DNA from: Paraescarpia echinospica
Lineage: Eukaryota; Annelida; Polychaeta; Sabellida; Siboglinidae
Assembly: GCA_020002185.1 (NCBI GenBank)
Contig: CM034544.1
Location: 32,667,387-32,731,386 of the forward strand
Length of the DNA: 64,000 nt
Direction of reading: 5' to 3'
Part shown: positions 13,745-24,156 of the stretch, one piece after another
How positions within the stretch are numbered: the first letter of the stretch is position 1
Layout of the letters: every line of letters starts with the position of its first letter
Notes under the pieces: model-generated
Told to the model about the DNA's origin: nothing
The model's database searches: none
The model's input: only the letters and a program-made list of their open reading frames with translations
Program-made: the position numbers and the translations under genes

Positions 13745-14160
13745 ACTGCATCATGACGTCACATGATGGAATTATATTCAAGCGCACAAGTTCAAAATGT
13801 TGACTAACCAAATCACTACCTGTTTAACCAAATCAACTCGCGAACAAAATTACTGCGCGTAGCAGTTCATAGTTTAATGATGTCACTGCATCATGACGTC
13901 GCATGGTGGGATTACATTACATACGCGCAAGTTCAAAACAAGGTCTAACCAAATCACTACCTGTATAACCAACTCACCTCGCGTATAGAATTACTGTGCA
14001 TAGCAGTTTATAGTTTAATGATGTCACTGCATCATGACGTCACATGATGGAATTATATTCAAGCGCGCATGTTCAAAACGATGGCTAACCAAATCACTAC
14101 CTGTTTGACCAAATCACCTCGCGTACAAAATTACTGCGCGTAGCAGTTTGATGACGTCAT
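13745..14160 (-). repeat. inverted ~140-bp units, right arm of foldback
   Basis: Three units are in the opposite orientation to those at 12380-13330, each with the TGACGTCA palindrome and the ACTGCGCGTAGCAG block. They pair with the left arm, so a single strand could fold into a very long hairpin. Confidence 0.85.
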
Positions 14161-15615
14161 ACAGGGTGCGCACGCTCGCAACAAACAAACATGTCCAGAC
14201 ACGTCTCGAGTACGGGTTTTATACACGAATTTATGTACTACCGTACGGAAGTGATACCAAACGTCTAATTCCAAGGTGGTCGCTCGGTTCGAAAAAACGA
14301 GGCTATAGGTTCTGATATAACATAGTCCTATATGTAGTCTACATTTCGTATACATTACTTCAGATAAAACGACCTCAGCTGAATTTATAATCCTTTTATT
14401 ATATAAATTACGCCTTATTATAACACCACATTTTAGACATGTCATCGTCAACCAAATAAGGGCTCGGTCCCTTGGCGGAGCCACGGGTCAAGAAATATTG
14501 TGTGTGACATATTCAAATGCTGTTCGGTATATTTTATTTTTTTCAAAAAGTCGAATGTCTACAATAATAGCTCCTATCCTTTAACATGGGGAAAATTCAG
14601 AAAGTAGTCGAATTCCTTTACGATAATAGTTCCTATCCTTTAACATGGGGAAAATTCAAAAAGTCGTCGAATACCTTTACGATAATAGCTCCTATCCTTT
14701 AACCCAGGTGCGCCTTCGGTGGAAATCCCTATCTTTTAACATGAGACCGGAACTACTTTTCCACTCCCTATCCTTTAACCCAGGCGCGCCTTTGGTGGAA
14801 ATCCCATGTTAAAAGATAGGCCATTTGCTCCAGTCCAATCCAGCGTAACTCGTAGACCACCTACATTACTACTCACGTGACGCTAAGTAATTGCGTAACT
14901 TTAAGTACGCTTCATGAAACCGGCCCCTGGCTCTCAGTAGACTAGCACTGACTGGTTTCCATTCTATTAATGTCTTTCCAATTCCTTTCTTGAGTATTAG
15001 CGCCACTCCTGCAATATGGCGGTTGTCGTGTCTGCCAGAGAACAAGATTGTCTTTCCTGTCGGGGTGATATGTCTCCCAAAACCTGTCCATCTGGCCTCA
15101 CTGATTCCAAGGATATGTATCTTGCATGATATCATCTAATTTATAATGTGTGCTGTTTTTGCAGGATTGAACATTGTCCTGACATTACAGGTCCCAATCT
15201 GGAGTTTGGTTTTTGCATCCAGCAGGCTTGTCTTCATGCTACTAGCTTCCTTGCGGCCTTCACTAGCATCGGTCATACCAAGCCGCCTTGGTGGCTGGGA
15301 TCTGTTGATTTTCTTTTACGAGTTTCTGTAACAAGCTGATTTTTACGAGGTACGGTTGTTAACCCTACGCTCAACCCCCAACCTGGAGGGCCAGGAGATC
15401 GATTTTAGTATAACCTCTTAACGAATCCGGTATGGGTGACCCTACCAGGAGTACAATTAAGACTCCCACCGGCGTAGCTCGCAGGGTCACGGAGGCACGC
15501 AAGCTACCCCACCACGACAAGGTAACAATCTCGTAGGGGATAGCTTACACAGTAAGGTCGTATTATACTATACATTTTAGTTGTTGAATGTATGAACACA
15601 AATACTCTTACCTTG

Positions 15616-17957
15616 TTATTGACTGGAACATTCTCCTTCGCAAACGCACAGACCTGTGCATCGAAGATTAGCGTTGTGACACTAGCACCGCTTATGACAC
15701 ACTTTCATGTAGCCGCATGAAACCAGTTCATAGCAGATTTGTGACGCTTCGGGCAAGTTTTCCAGTACGGCTCATATAGACCACTGTCCGTCTTGATCCA
15801 GCCTCAACTAGTGGGGAGGAGAGCATAGGATTTGGTAGCATTGCCTGTCCCCAGATATTACCATCTTGATAAACAGCCTTCTTCACATGTTGCTCCAGTG
15901 CAGCTTGCGTTGGTGGAATTCTTTGCACCGAATTAATTTTCGCGAACAACTTCTTTCTGGCTTTGTTCACATCAGTGTAAGTGCGTGTTCGGTAATAGAG
16001 CAGTATCACAAACGTCTCGATGACACGCACACTTTCCACTGGGATGTCACTTGGTGCAAAGGCCAAACTAAGCAGTGCATCGGTAAGCTCTGGTAGCGAG
16101 TTCCAGGTTGCCAACGCTGTAATCTTTCCCTGTCCAGCAAATGATGATACAGTGTCACACCTTGTTAGTGAGTGGAACATTGGAAGAGCGCGCGATTTAT
16201 CTGGTCCGAGGACGACAGATAACTGATGGGCCGGTAAATAACGGAAATTTCTCCCTGTTCCGAATGCTAGCCATAATTCGTCATTTGCAGCTAGAGTCTG
16301 CGCAATCATTACGGACAATACCACAACATCAGTGTCGACTGTGCATATAATAATTTGATGATGACCATGATGTGTCATATGCAAAAATATACGGGTGTCA
16401 GCCTCTTCATGTTTGCTTGGGGCGAGCGAGTTGATTTCATGCAATGGAGACGAAGAGAGTACCTGCTCTCCACCTGTGATCACAAGCTGCTTTCCATCCT
16501 CATCAAATGACTAGATGAGTACCTTCAAGTGGAAGCTAAACTGCTCAGTCGTGTTACTGTCAACACGTAGGAAGTTATTCCAGTTTCACCGGTATGAGTG
16601 CGGCACCCATAACGCGTCTGCGCACCCCCAGACCACGTTTTGCTCTGGTTGTTCCTTTCAGAGAATCCGCTAACTGTCCTACACCAGATCCAAGCGTGAT
16701 GCATTTCGAAGTTGGGCAAAACATGTGGGATGCTGGCCATATTCTTCAAACGTTTTGGTTGTGCCTGTCTTCAACATCTCGACGATTGCTGCTCCATCAA
16801 GAACAACAGGGGTAGCAGCAGGTGGCTCATACTGTGGCGCAGGCAGTACTTCTAGGTATGTCTGAAGGTCATTCTTGGTGCCGAGGCGTAGCCGTCCCGC
16901 ATCAGACAGAGCAGGAGGACATGCTTGATTCTCGTGCCGAAAGAATTAATCTAAGTTGCCATCCCTCGTCTGGCAACCAATGTACAACCTTGAGAACAGT
17001 TCTACATCTCTCTTCATCGAGGTGAGCTGTTATTTCCCTTTGTTCGCGACATTGTATGTGGAGGTGCTGAACAACGGTAGCCTGTTGCGACGCTTAGCAT
17101 CATATAGTGACTTGGTCCTGTCGATGAGGCAACCTTTTGTGAAAACATCGAATTGGTCTTTGCCAATCTTCTCCAGATGATAGGCTGTCTCAACTACAGC
17201 CCGATCTGCGATCTCCTTTGTGTCGAGGACAAGCAAATCCTTGCTTTCTTCTACAAACGGATTGCCAAGCTCCTCGGTCACGCTAACGATTGAGCGAACA
17301 TCTTTCGCAAATACTTGCTGTACACTCGGCGTTTGTTCGTGGTGACGTGGATCCACTCGTTTCCCAAGTGTTGACGGGATTCTTCAAACTCTGCTATGAT
17401 TCTTGCGACTTCTGGACCTGCAACCATCCATCGACGAAGGGCCCCTGGGGTGTCTGTCAAACCAACTGCACCGCCATCTCCCTTGATGGACGCATTATTG
17501 TGTTCGTGGGCTTGATCAATCGGAATACTTTAAAACACGCTTACTCCTCTGCACAGTGAAATGGCCAGCGCTGAATTCTGCGGCAACGTGTGGGTGCTTT
17601 GTCGGCAGCTCGGCCATATCTCAGATGGACTGGGATCCAGCTAGCATAGTTGGTTCTGACCTAAAGCGTCGAAGCATGGGCAAAGTATTGTCAGAGCATT
17701 GTCTAGATATATGGAGAAGTTGGCCTCTTCAGCGAACGCACGTAGACAAGAATGCACAATTCCAGATCCATCACTGTTGCCCAGTACTGAAACCGAGGAT
17801 AGTTCTGTCTTTGTTCATCACACCAACCTTCAAATCGCAACAAAGTCATCTTATTGTCTCTACTTGTGAGTTTGTAGTAGTCATAGGCACGATGCTGAAG
17901 AATTTACAAAGTGGCTGCAGTGATTTGGTGGGCTCGTCTTGTGCGTGTAACGTGTGA
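15616..17957 (-). pseudogene. decayed HEEADTR-motif repetitive-family protein
   Basis: Reading leftwards, segments of one protein family common in invertebrate genomes can be followed. First is DTPGALRRWMVAGPEVARI (about 17450), then an internal stretch with stops and frameshifts (16800-16500). Next is a 251-residue open part (16483-15728) with HEEADTRIFLH, CTVDTDVVVLSV, FGTGRNFRYLPAHQ, FHSLTRCDTVSSF and IPPTQAALEQHVKKA. After a frameshift comes a Cys-rich tail (ELVSCGY ... CTGLCVCEGEC) ending at 15616. The E-E-A-D and D-T-D acidic clusters resemble the metal site of FEN/PIN-like nucleases; this is inference only. At least one stop interrupts the Cys-rich tail. The 5' limit is uncertain. Confidence 0.7.
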
Positions 17958-18119
17958 TGCATGCAAGAAGGAATCAGCAGTACCGGCTGATGCAATGTGT
18001 GCCTGTACCAATTGTTACTACCAACAATTAAAATGGCGTGCTGTTCCAAATCAATAACAGTTTGCTACACTGTTTGTTTACTCTTTATGTAATATACATT
18101 ACATAACTAATAACAGTGA

Positions 18120-18525
18120 TTTATTTACGAAATTATATGTCAGCCATTTTGAATGTCAAAATGGCGGCCTATACGGGTATAATTTCAGATGGCCCAATAT
18201 ATCAAAATGATCCATGCATATTAATCTATACATTCATCAAATGTCATGCTGTTATCACCTATTACACAATCGTTATGGTATTTAAACTGCATTATATGTC
18301 GGCCATTTTGCATTTCATGTTGTTATCACCTATTACACAATCGTTATGGTATTTAAACTACATTATATGTCAGCCATCTTGATTTTCAAAATGACTGTCT
18401 ATACGGGTATCTTTTCAGATGGCCCAATATCTGAAAATGTTTCACACATACTAGTCTACATATTCACCAAGTTTCATGCTTTTATCACATATTGCACAAT
18501 CGTTATGGTATTTTAAACTATGTCG
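18120..18525. repeat. long-unit tandem repeat
   Basis: A block with TATATGTCAGCCATTTTGA, TCAGATGGCCCAATAT and CACAATCGTTATGGTATTTAA occurs twice nearly in full, with a shorter internal third copy between (about 18245-18380). No coding signal. Confidence 0.7.
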
Positions 18526-18693
18526 CCCCACTATGTATGAGTTTTGCAGAAAGTCTCTTGGAACTGATTCGCGAACCAGAATACCATTCCAATCCGTGCG
18601 CATATCCGTTCAGGCTTAGGCGTTCGTGCTTCCTAATTTATTAGAGCTGTAGCGATGAAAAATAAAACGACTTACAAACATTGTTTTGCATAA

Positions 18694-18864
18694 CTAACCG
18701 CTCGTTATCACGAAACAAATGATAAACCGTACGGCGACAAAGGGAATAACAGAGAGTGCAAGCACTCCGATGCCGATTCCCATCCCGGGGCCGATCGCGC
18801 CAGTCGTTCGTCCAACAATCGAACCGATTTGATACCTCAATGTGTTTATGCCACCATTACACAT
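18694..18864 (-). CDS. small ORF with a predicted membrane segment
   Basis: This 56-residue reading frame starts at ATG 18864-18862. It begins MCNGGINTLRYQIGS and continues with a Gly-rich stretch (GPGMGIGIG) into a hydrophobic segment (VLALSVIPFVAVRFIICFVI) before a stop. It lies in an island of higher GC, is open upstream for seven more codons, and has a transmembrane-like composition unlike the surrounding sequence. I do not recognise a family and no good acceptor is visible. On the plus strand the same bases give a Pro-rich frame, so the coding strand is uncertain. Confidence 0.25.
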   Translation of the reverse strand: MCNGGINTLRYQIGSIVGRTTGAIGPGMGIGIGVLALSVIPFVAVRFIICFVITSG

Positions 18865-18907
18865 TGTTTCAGATAGAGTACATTGTTATAAAATATTGAT
18901 TTGAGGG

Positions 18908-19082
18908 AACTTTTGACACCCAAATAGCGCTCCGGTTTGCACACACTGATTCAAACCTGAACGAGCGCAATTTGGGATATTATATTCCTGAAACGATGTG
19001 GAATGATGGAATAAACGCGTTGAGGTACAGCATTTAGGCACAACTGTCATAATGCCGAAATCGGGGTGGGCCCGGATTCTAC
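18908..19082. mobile_element. TIR element (MITE), degraded copy 2
   Basis: It shares with 4461-4722 the blocks CAAATAGCG..CCGGTTTGC, GAATGATGGAA, TTGAGGTA and the right end GTGGGCCCGGATTC. The left terminus has decayed. Confidence 0.5.
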
Positions 19083-19687
19083 ACGTCACAATTAAGTGTC
19101 CACAAAGTAATGCGCAGTTCCATCTGCTGCCTATTGGCTATTCCAATGCTACTGTTATCACAACGGTTAGGTTTCCCGCCACCAAACAAATTCAGGAGCC
19201 TTCCAAAGTGACTCGTGGCTTTCTCGATATCCTTAGCTTAGCTTCAGGTGATCTCCCAATGTGACATTTAAACTTACGCCAAGGCATCTAGCAGACTAGC
19301 ACGCCCTCTTATAAGTGAGGAAGGCTGCTCTAACTTCCAAAACTACATCGATTATCAAAAGAAACATCATCAAACGAAACAGCCTATTGTAACAAAGCAC
19401 GTTATTTGGTTAAGTTCTTGTTAGTTCCAAACTGATGATAATAATAATAACCGGGTATACATGGGTTGTATAACTTGTGATATTTAGAAACAATACTTAC
19501 AGTTAAAAAGAACAAGAAGTGGGTCCCTCGCTACAGGCTTGGGACCCCCTCAAAAGAAGGCTAGGGGTCCTGAGGACCCTTGAACACAAACATCCAATTG
19601 AACCCCTGATATACCTACTTATTTTGGTAGTATGCTACGCGGTAGAGCAGTGATCGTAGATCTCAATCTAATTAATCTGGTTTGTAT

Positions 19688-19830
19688 CAGTTCATTCAGC
19701 TGTATATATGCGTAGCTGGCCACAGGTAGTGGTGGGAAAGCAGAACGAATATTCTTGGCGCAGAAATTGTAGCGTGGCTGAAAGCTTCCCAGGAAAGTGG
19801 AGACAGTGTTCAAATGAACATGTTTGATAG
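19688..19830 (+). mobile_element. SINE copy A
   Basis: It carries CAGTTCATTCAGCTGTATA, a GCTGGCCACAGGTAGTGGTG block and GTAGCGTGGCTGAAAGCTTCCC, shared with the copies near 36.7, 50.25 and 58.1 kb. The tRNA-like head, if present, would lie just upstream from about 19625 and is degraded. Confidence 0.55.
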
Positions 19831-20474
19831 GGGATGAAGTTTAAGGCGTCTTCAGCAGTTTATAGGACTGGATACCGCGCTACGTAAGAACATACCTTTT
19901 AGTATTAGGAGTGTGACGTGATTACAATGTCTGTGCAGAAATATAAATGAATTATACTGTTTCCATTGGGGAAGGTTTGTTTGATCAGCTAAAATAGCGA
20001 TACTTTTGATTAGGACTTGATATTTCTTATTGATGTTTTATTATGGCGTTTTAATTTGTAGTTATGTTGGTTTTAATAAATATAGACAGTTGTTCAATAC
20101 AGGTAACATATACCGTTAATCGTGGTGCCGCTTTGTTAAGCGATACCACGATTGTGTGTATATGATTGTATTGCCTGACCATTTTCAGTTCATAGTGACT
20201 ACACATTAGCCATAGCATTTCCAGTTAAATACATATAAGATTAGTTGTGATGTATGGATACATTGGAATCTTCTGTAAAGTATGCCATGCAACATTTGGA
20301 CTTTTTGAGACAGTGGCATGCACGCCCTCCGCAAAAAATACGCTCATTTTGAGAAAGACACCCTATCTGATATGGACACATCTATTGTTTCACGTAATTA
20401 TTGATTCGTAATTAACAGATAGAATAAAGGTACAATCATAACTAATAATAAACAATAACACTAATTGCCCATGT

Positions 20475-20651
20475 TTATACGTATGTACTTTTAATTAATC
20501 TGTGTAATGACTGGTAAGGAACGGACGGATGCGGCAACTCCGCGGGTAATCGCGCCGGACTGTCTCTAGAGGCCTGCTGCGAAAATTGGTCAATCTCGCT
20601 CATCCTACGTTTCCTTTTCTTTTGGAAAAGACATGTCAAGTCGTATTTTTT
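20475..20651 (-). CDS. possible exon, basic then Ser/Pro-rich
   Basis: A strong-looking acceptor on the minus strand (TTGTTTTCTTTGCATGTTAG) ends at 20652. It is followed by 58 open codons to TAA at 20475: KKYDLTCLFQKKRKRR, then from an ATG at 20603 MSEIDQFSQQASRDSP and a Pro/Leu-rich part. Codon use is GC-richer than the surroundings. A basic stretch followed by a polar tail would suit a cytoplasmic segment, but I do not recognise a family. The reverse strand is also partly open. Low confidence. Confidence 0.25.
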   Translation of the reverse strand, partial: KKYDLTCLFQKKRKRRMSEIDQFSQQASRDSPARLPAELPHPSVPYQSLHRLIKSTYV

Positions 20652-21184
20652 CTAACATGCAAAGAAAACAATGTATACAGTAAAATGGAAAACCATTTGC
20701 GGACCCTTCATCAACTGCTGCCAGAACCCTTATTCTAATGATGAAGTAAGCACTACGAACGCCTTGTAGTGCAGTGTAAGACAGCACGTCATACACGTTA
20801 TATTTATGCATTAGAAGTTATTTTGTACTGATACGCTCAAAAGATTCAACGACACTCATTTTTGAATCGAAATAGCATAGTAATTATTACCATCAATCTG
20901 ATATTGACGGCTAAACGAGCTAAACCGTTTTCGTTTGTTATTGTTTCATGACGCTTGTCCTGATACCTCCTACCCAATGTAGCGATTCGCAACGCTGCCC
21001 GGACACCCCAACCCCCTAAGCGTAACATACTATAAGGACGATCCAACATGTGACTACTAGTGTGTAAGATTAATCCACGCTACAACATAGTAATCGTCGA
21101 TGTGATAAGACAGGTCCACGACCACAACATTGTGACCACGGTGCGATGAGATCCACCATCAATGCCGTTGTGTTTATATTTCAG

Positions 21185-21298
21185 CAAGTAGATCCAAGGA
21201 GAAAGTCTGTGAGAACTGTGTGAAATGTGACGTCAGTGAAGGAGGCCGCGTCCACTGTCAATGCAAGTCTGGCTTCAGCAGTGATCACTGTCTCACAG
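21185..21298 (+). CDS. exon: EGF-like domain 1
   Basis: Acceptor TTTATATTTCAG, donor G|GTGAG, 114 nt, phase 1-1. Six cysteines are closely spaced at the start (VCENCVKCDV ... HCQCKSGFSSDHC). It most resembles EGF3. The calcium-binding D-x-D/N-E signature is absent. Confidence 0.8.
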
Positions 21299-21584
21299 GT
21301 GAGATGCAGTACCTCTTCAATCGCCACCCCCCCTCCCGGTGATGACGTAACACTGCCTCTCCTGGCGCCACATCCTAACAAACACAGAACTACATTCCCA
21401 CCGTGTTCCTACCAATGAAATACTTTCGTTGCCAGAATTCACTCGCGTATACCCGGGATAACTATTTATTCACCAGGACTATAATTGTCTACAATCAGTA
21501 ACGTTACAATATTAATATTTTGGAAATTGCGTATCTGATTTATTTATCGAATCAGAATGCGCGATACACACACACATGTCGGGT

Positions 21585-24148
21585 ATCTATACTTCTTCCC
21601 CTTGCGGGGTGTGGTCCAGGTCGCTTGGTAGCTTCTACTTTTCTTATCAGTTCTTTCCACCTCTCTCTCTCGTCCGCAATGGCCATCCACTTATGGCTGT
21701 TCACGCCAGCCCTCCCCAGGTCTCCTTTTATGCTGTCGTTTCATCTCAGCCTTGGTCTTCCTCTCCGTCGTCTGTCACCCTCTTCTACTTTATACGCTCT
21801 TTTCGGTAGTCTGCTTTAACCCATTCTATGTACATGTACCGCCCACCTCATTCTGTTTTCGGCTACTTTCCTCTTTACGTGTTTTTACATTCCGATCTCT
21901 TCTCAATTCCTTCATCTTCCTTCTGTCTGCTCGCGTTACTCTACATATTCTTCTGACAATGTTGTGTTCTGCTACCTGTAGTTTCTCCTCATGCCTCTCT
22001 GCAGTGCCAGTGTTCCCAACCCATATATACAGGCTGGTACAACGCAGGCTTCCAACACTTTTCTTTTCAATTGTTTCTTAAGTTTTCTTTCCCACATGAT
22101 GTCTTCTACCCTCTTCCACGCTGCTGCTCCTGCTTGCGCCCTCCTCTGTATTTCTTTACAATTCTTTCCAACCCCACACACTGTCCCGCCCAGGTATACA
22201 AAGCTGCTCACTTGTTTAATGGTCTTTCAACTACATGCAGATCTACCTCCTGTTCACCTATCCACGTTACTTCAATCTTCTCCAGATTCATTCGGAGGCC
22301 GTGTTTTCTGAAGGTGTTACTCCATTCTTGTAAAGCTTTCTGTAGTTCCTCTTTGTTATCAGCCACCACTGCTAGGTCGTCTGCATACAGTATCTTCTTA
22401 AGTTCTTCCTGCTCCGATATCTTTCCATTGATCAGGTTCGTCACCATAATGAAAAGCAGGGGACTCAAGGCACTTCCCAGTCTGAGTCCTACTTCCCCTC
22501 CAAATTGTTCCGATGTTTCTCCTTCGACTCTCACTACCGCTGTTGTCTCCTTGTACATTTCCTCCACCATTCTGACTTCAGCTTCTCCAACCTCCATCCA
22601 TCTCATGACTGCAAATGCGAGTTCTCTCGGCGCGGTGTCAAATGCCATTTCCAGATCTACAAAACACAATGCTACATCCTTTTTAAATTATCTTTTCTTC
22701 TCAGTAATTTTTTTGATGACAAACCATCCATCATCTGTTCCTCTCCGTTTCCTAAATCCCAACTGATTCTCTCCGATTTTGCTCTCCACTAAAAGCCTCA
22801 CCCTAGCATCCAGTATCCTTTCTAACAATTTTAGGGCTTGGCTCAGTAATGGATGTCCCCTTCCATGTCGGCACAATCACTCCTCTTTGCCACTCTGCTG
22901 GTATCTCTACTGCTGTGAAGCACACATTAAACAGCCTTGTCAGCCACTTGATTCCAACTAGTCTGTTTTCACCATTTCCACTGAGAGTTCATCCACTGCT
23001 ACATCCTTTCCGGTTTTCATCTTCTATACTGCTTTCTCTACCTCTTCTGTTATTGTCCTTACCTCCAGCTTTCTGCTTACAGTATGATATATATCTATCT
23101 CGTATTCTCCCTCCAGATTTAGTAGTTTCTTGAAATATTCCTCCCAAACACCCAACACTTGTTTTGCTCCAGTGACCAGTGTCCCGTCGTTTCTTCGCTG
23201 GAGTAGCCTGAACTTCCTCTCTACTTCGGTTTTATATTGGGCCATCACCTCTCCTTCACATTTCCACCATTTGATTACCTGTCTTTGTTTCCTCCTTCTC
23301 TGTTTGCCTCTTCCTGTCCACATTTCATAAACCAATGGTTTATGTTGGCTCGATACGTGCTCTCCTGTCAGAACGTTGCGGTTCCTAACCTTGTTCATCT
23401 GGCTGCTTCTAACAATCAGCAGATCTATCTCTGTTCTGTTGTTTCCACTTCTGTATGTGACCTTGTGTGATTCCTTCTTCTGGAAGGAGGAGTTTACCAC
23501 CACTAGCTGATTTCTGCCTAGCATCTCGACCAGATCTTGTCCCTCTCTGTTTCTCATTCCATATCCGTACGTTCCTAAGGTCTCCTCGTTGTTCTGTTTC
23601 TTTCATACATGTACATTTAGATCACCTGCCACAACCAAAATTGTCTCCGCCTCCACATGCCCAATAATTTCTTCCAGGTTGTTTCGGAATGCATCCTTGT
23701 CTTCTTGAGTTCTACCAGTCTGTGGTGCGTAGCCCGATAGCATGCACATCATCTCGCCACCAACTAACATCCACACTGCAATTATCATGCCTTCCCGTCG
23801 TTCCACCCTGATAACTTCCTTTATGTATTCCTCCTTCATAATCACTCCCACTCCATTCGTCCTACCATCTCCCCCTACATGCAACATCTTAAACCCTTCT
23901 CCCAGATCCACTGCCCGGTCCCCTTTCCACTTGGTTTCTTGTACCCCCATCACTGATAGTTGCCGCCTCTTCATTAGCTCTATCACCTCTACTCGTTTCT
24001 CCGTCATTGTTTCCATATTGAGGGTGGCAGACCGGGCTTCGCATGAGAGTCGATGCCGGCTGTTCGACCATCCAGGTCTTCGTCGATTTCTCGCTGGTGC
24101 CTGGGTCCCAGCGCGTCGGTTCCCCCGCACCCGGTAGCCAATCTCGTA
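21585..24148 (-). mobile_element. second EN+RT LINE, decayed
   Basis: Reading leftwards, endonuclease blocks run from about 24100 (TLNMETMTEKRVEVIELM, GVQETKWKG, LSGYAPQTG, VVAGDLNVHV), then a second EN segment (23557-23024, TEIDLLIVRS). A decayed RT start follows (22876-22688, LGFRKRRGTDD). The palm has FVDLEMAFD, GLRLGSALSPLLF (expected Q replaced by L) and LYADDLAVVADN (22669-22208). Then come YLGGTV and a tail with RRRGRPRL ending near 21590. Frames are broken at several places. It lies antisense in intron 1 of the EGF/SEA gene. It fits the RTE-like group with YADD and a GRPR tail. The 5' end stops at the TTAA-flanked element. Confidence 0.85.
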
Positions 24149-24156
24149 ATTATTAA

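Larger units (their letters stand above)
11649..14925. mobile_element. 3.28-kb foldback element inserted in the LINE
   Basis: The ends are GCCCGGTTTCATGAA on the left and the inverted GGCCGGTTTCATGAA on the right, flanked by CCTGG at 11644-11648 and 14926-14930, a 5-bp target-site duplication. Dropping the element and one CCTGG joins the LINE codons in frame. The two arms are long inverted repeats: GTAGTAATGTAGGTGGTCTA, then short GGATAGGAGCTATTATCGTA units, a shared 200-bp block (12080-12290 against 14230-14460), then tandem units of about 140 bp. The centre (13385-13715) is a TACATAGAGACAGACATAGA-type simple repeat. No transposase ORF is visible, so the element is non-autonomous. Confidence 0.88.
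8930..15560 (-). mobile_element. EN+RT LINE, near full length, split by an insertion
   Basis: Read leftwards, a GC-rich 5' UTR-like stretch (15340-15560) leads to an endonuclease. Its blocks are IGTCNVRTM, an in-frame TAG at 15133-15135, and GISEARWTG. After the inserted element (11649-14925) come SPTNDA, FNAKVG, KIDHIMIN and VGSDHHLL. A TAG at 10804-10806 and a frameshift precede the RT: WRGITLLSIPSKMF, then after another shift DFEKAFDSLHR, RQGC and LIFADDLAL (about 9800). The C-terminal tail RKRGRPKTTWRR reaches a stop near 9034. The GDFNA motif of the endonuclease is altered to DNFNA. Domain order and motifs fit the RTE-like LINEs often annotated as craniofacial development protein 2-like. 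It is dead. Confidence 0.88.

Noticed and set aside
13265..13746. Three overlapping Cys/Tyr/Val-rich minus-strand frames
   Set aside because: They are translations of the TACATAGAGACAGACA simple repeat in the foldback loop.
12082..14484. Matching frames (LKCGVIIRRNLYNKRIINS) on opposite strands
   Set aside because: They are mirror copies in the two arms of the inverted repeat, with no domain and no conservation of frame edges.
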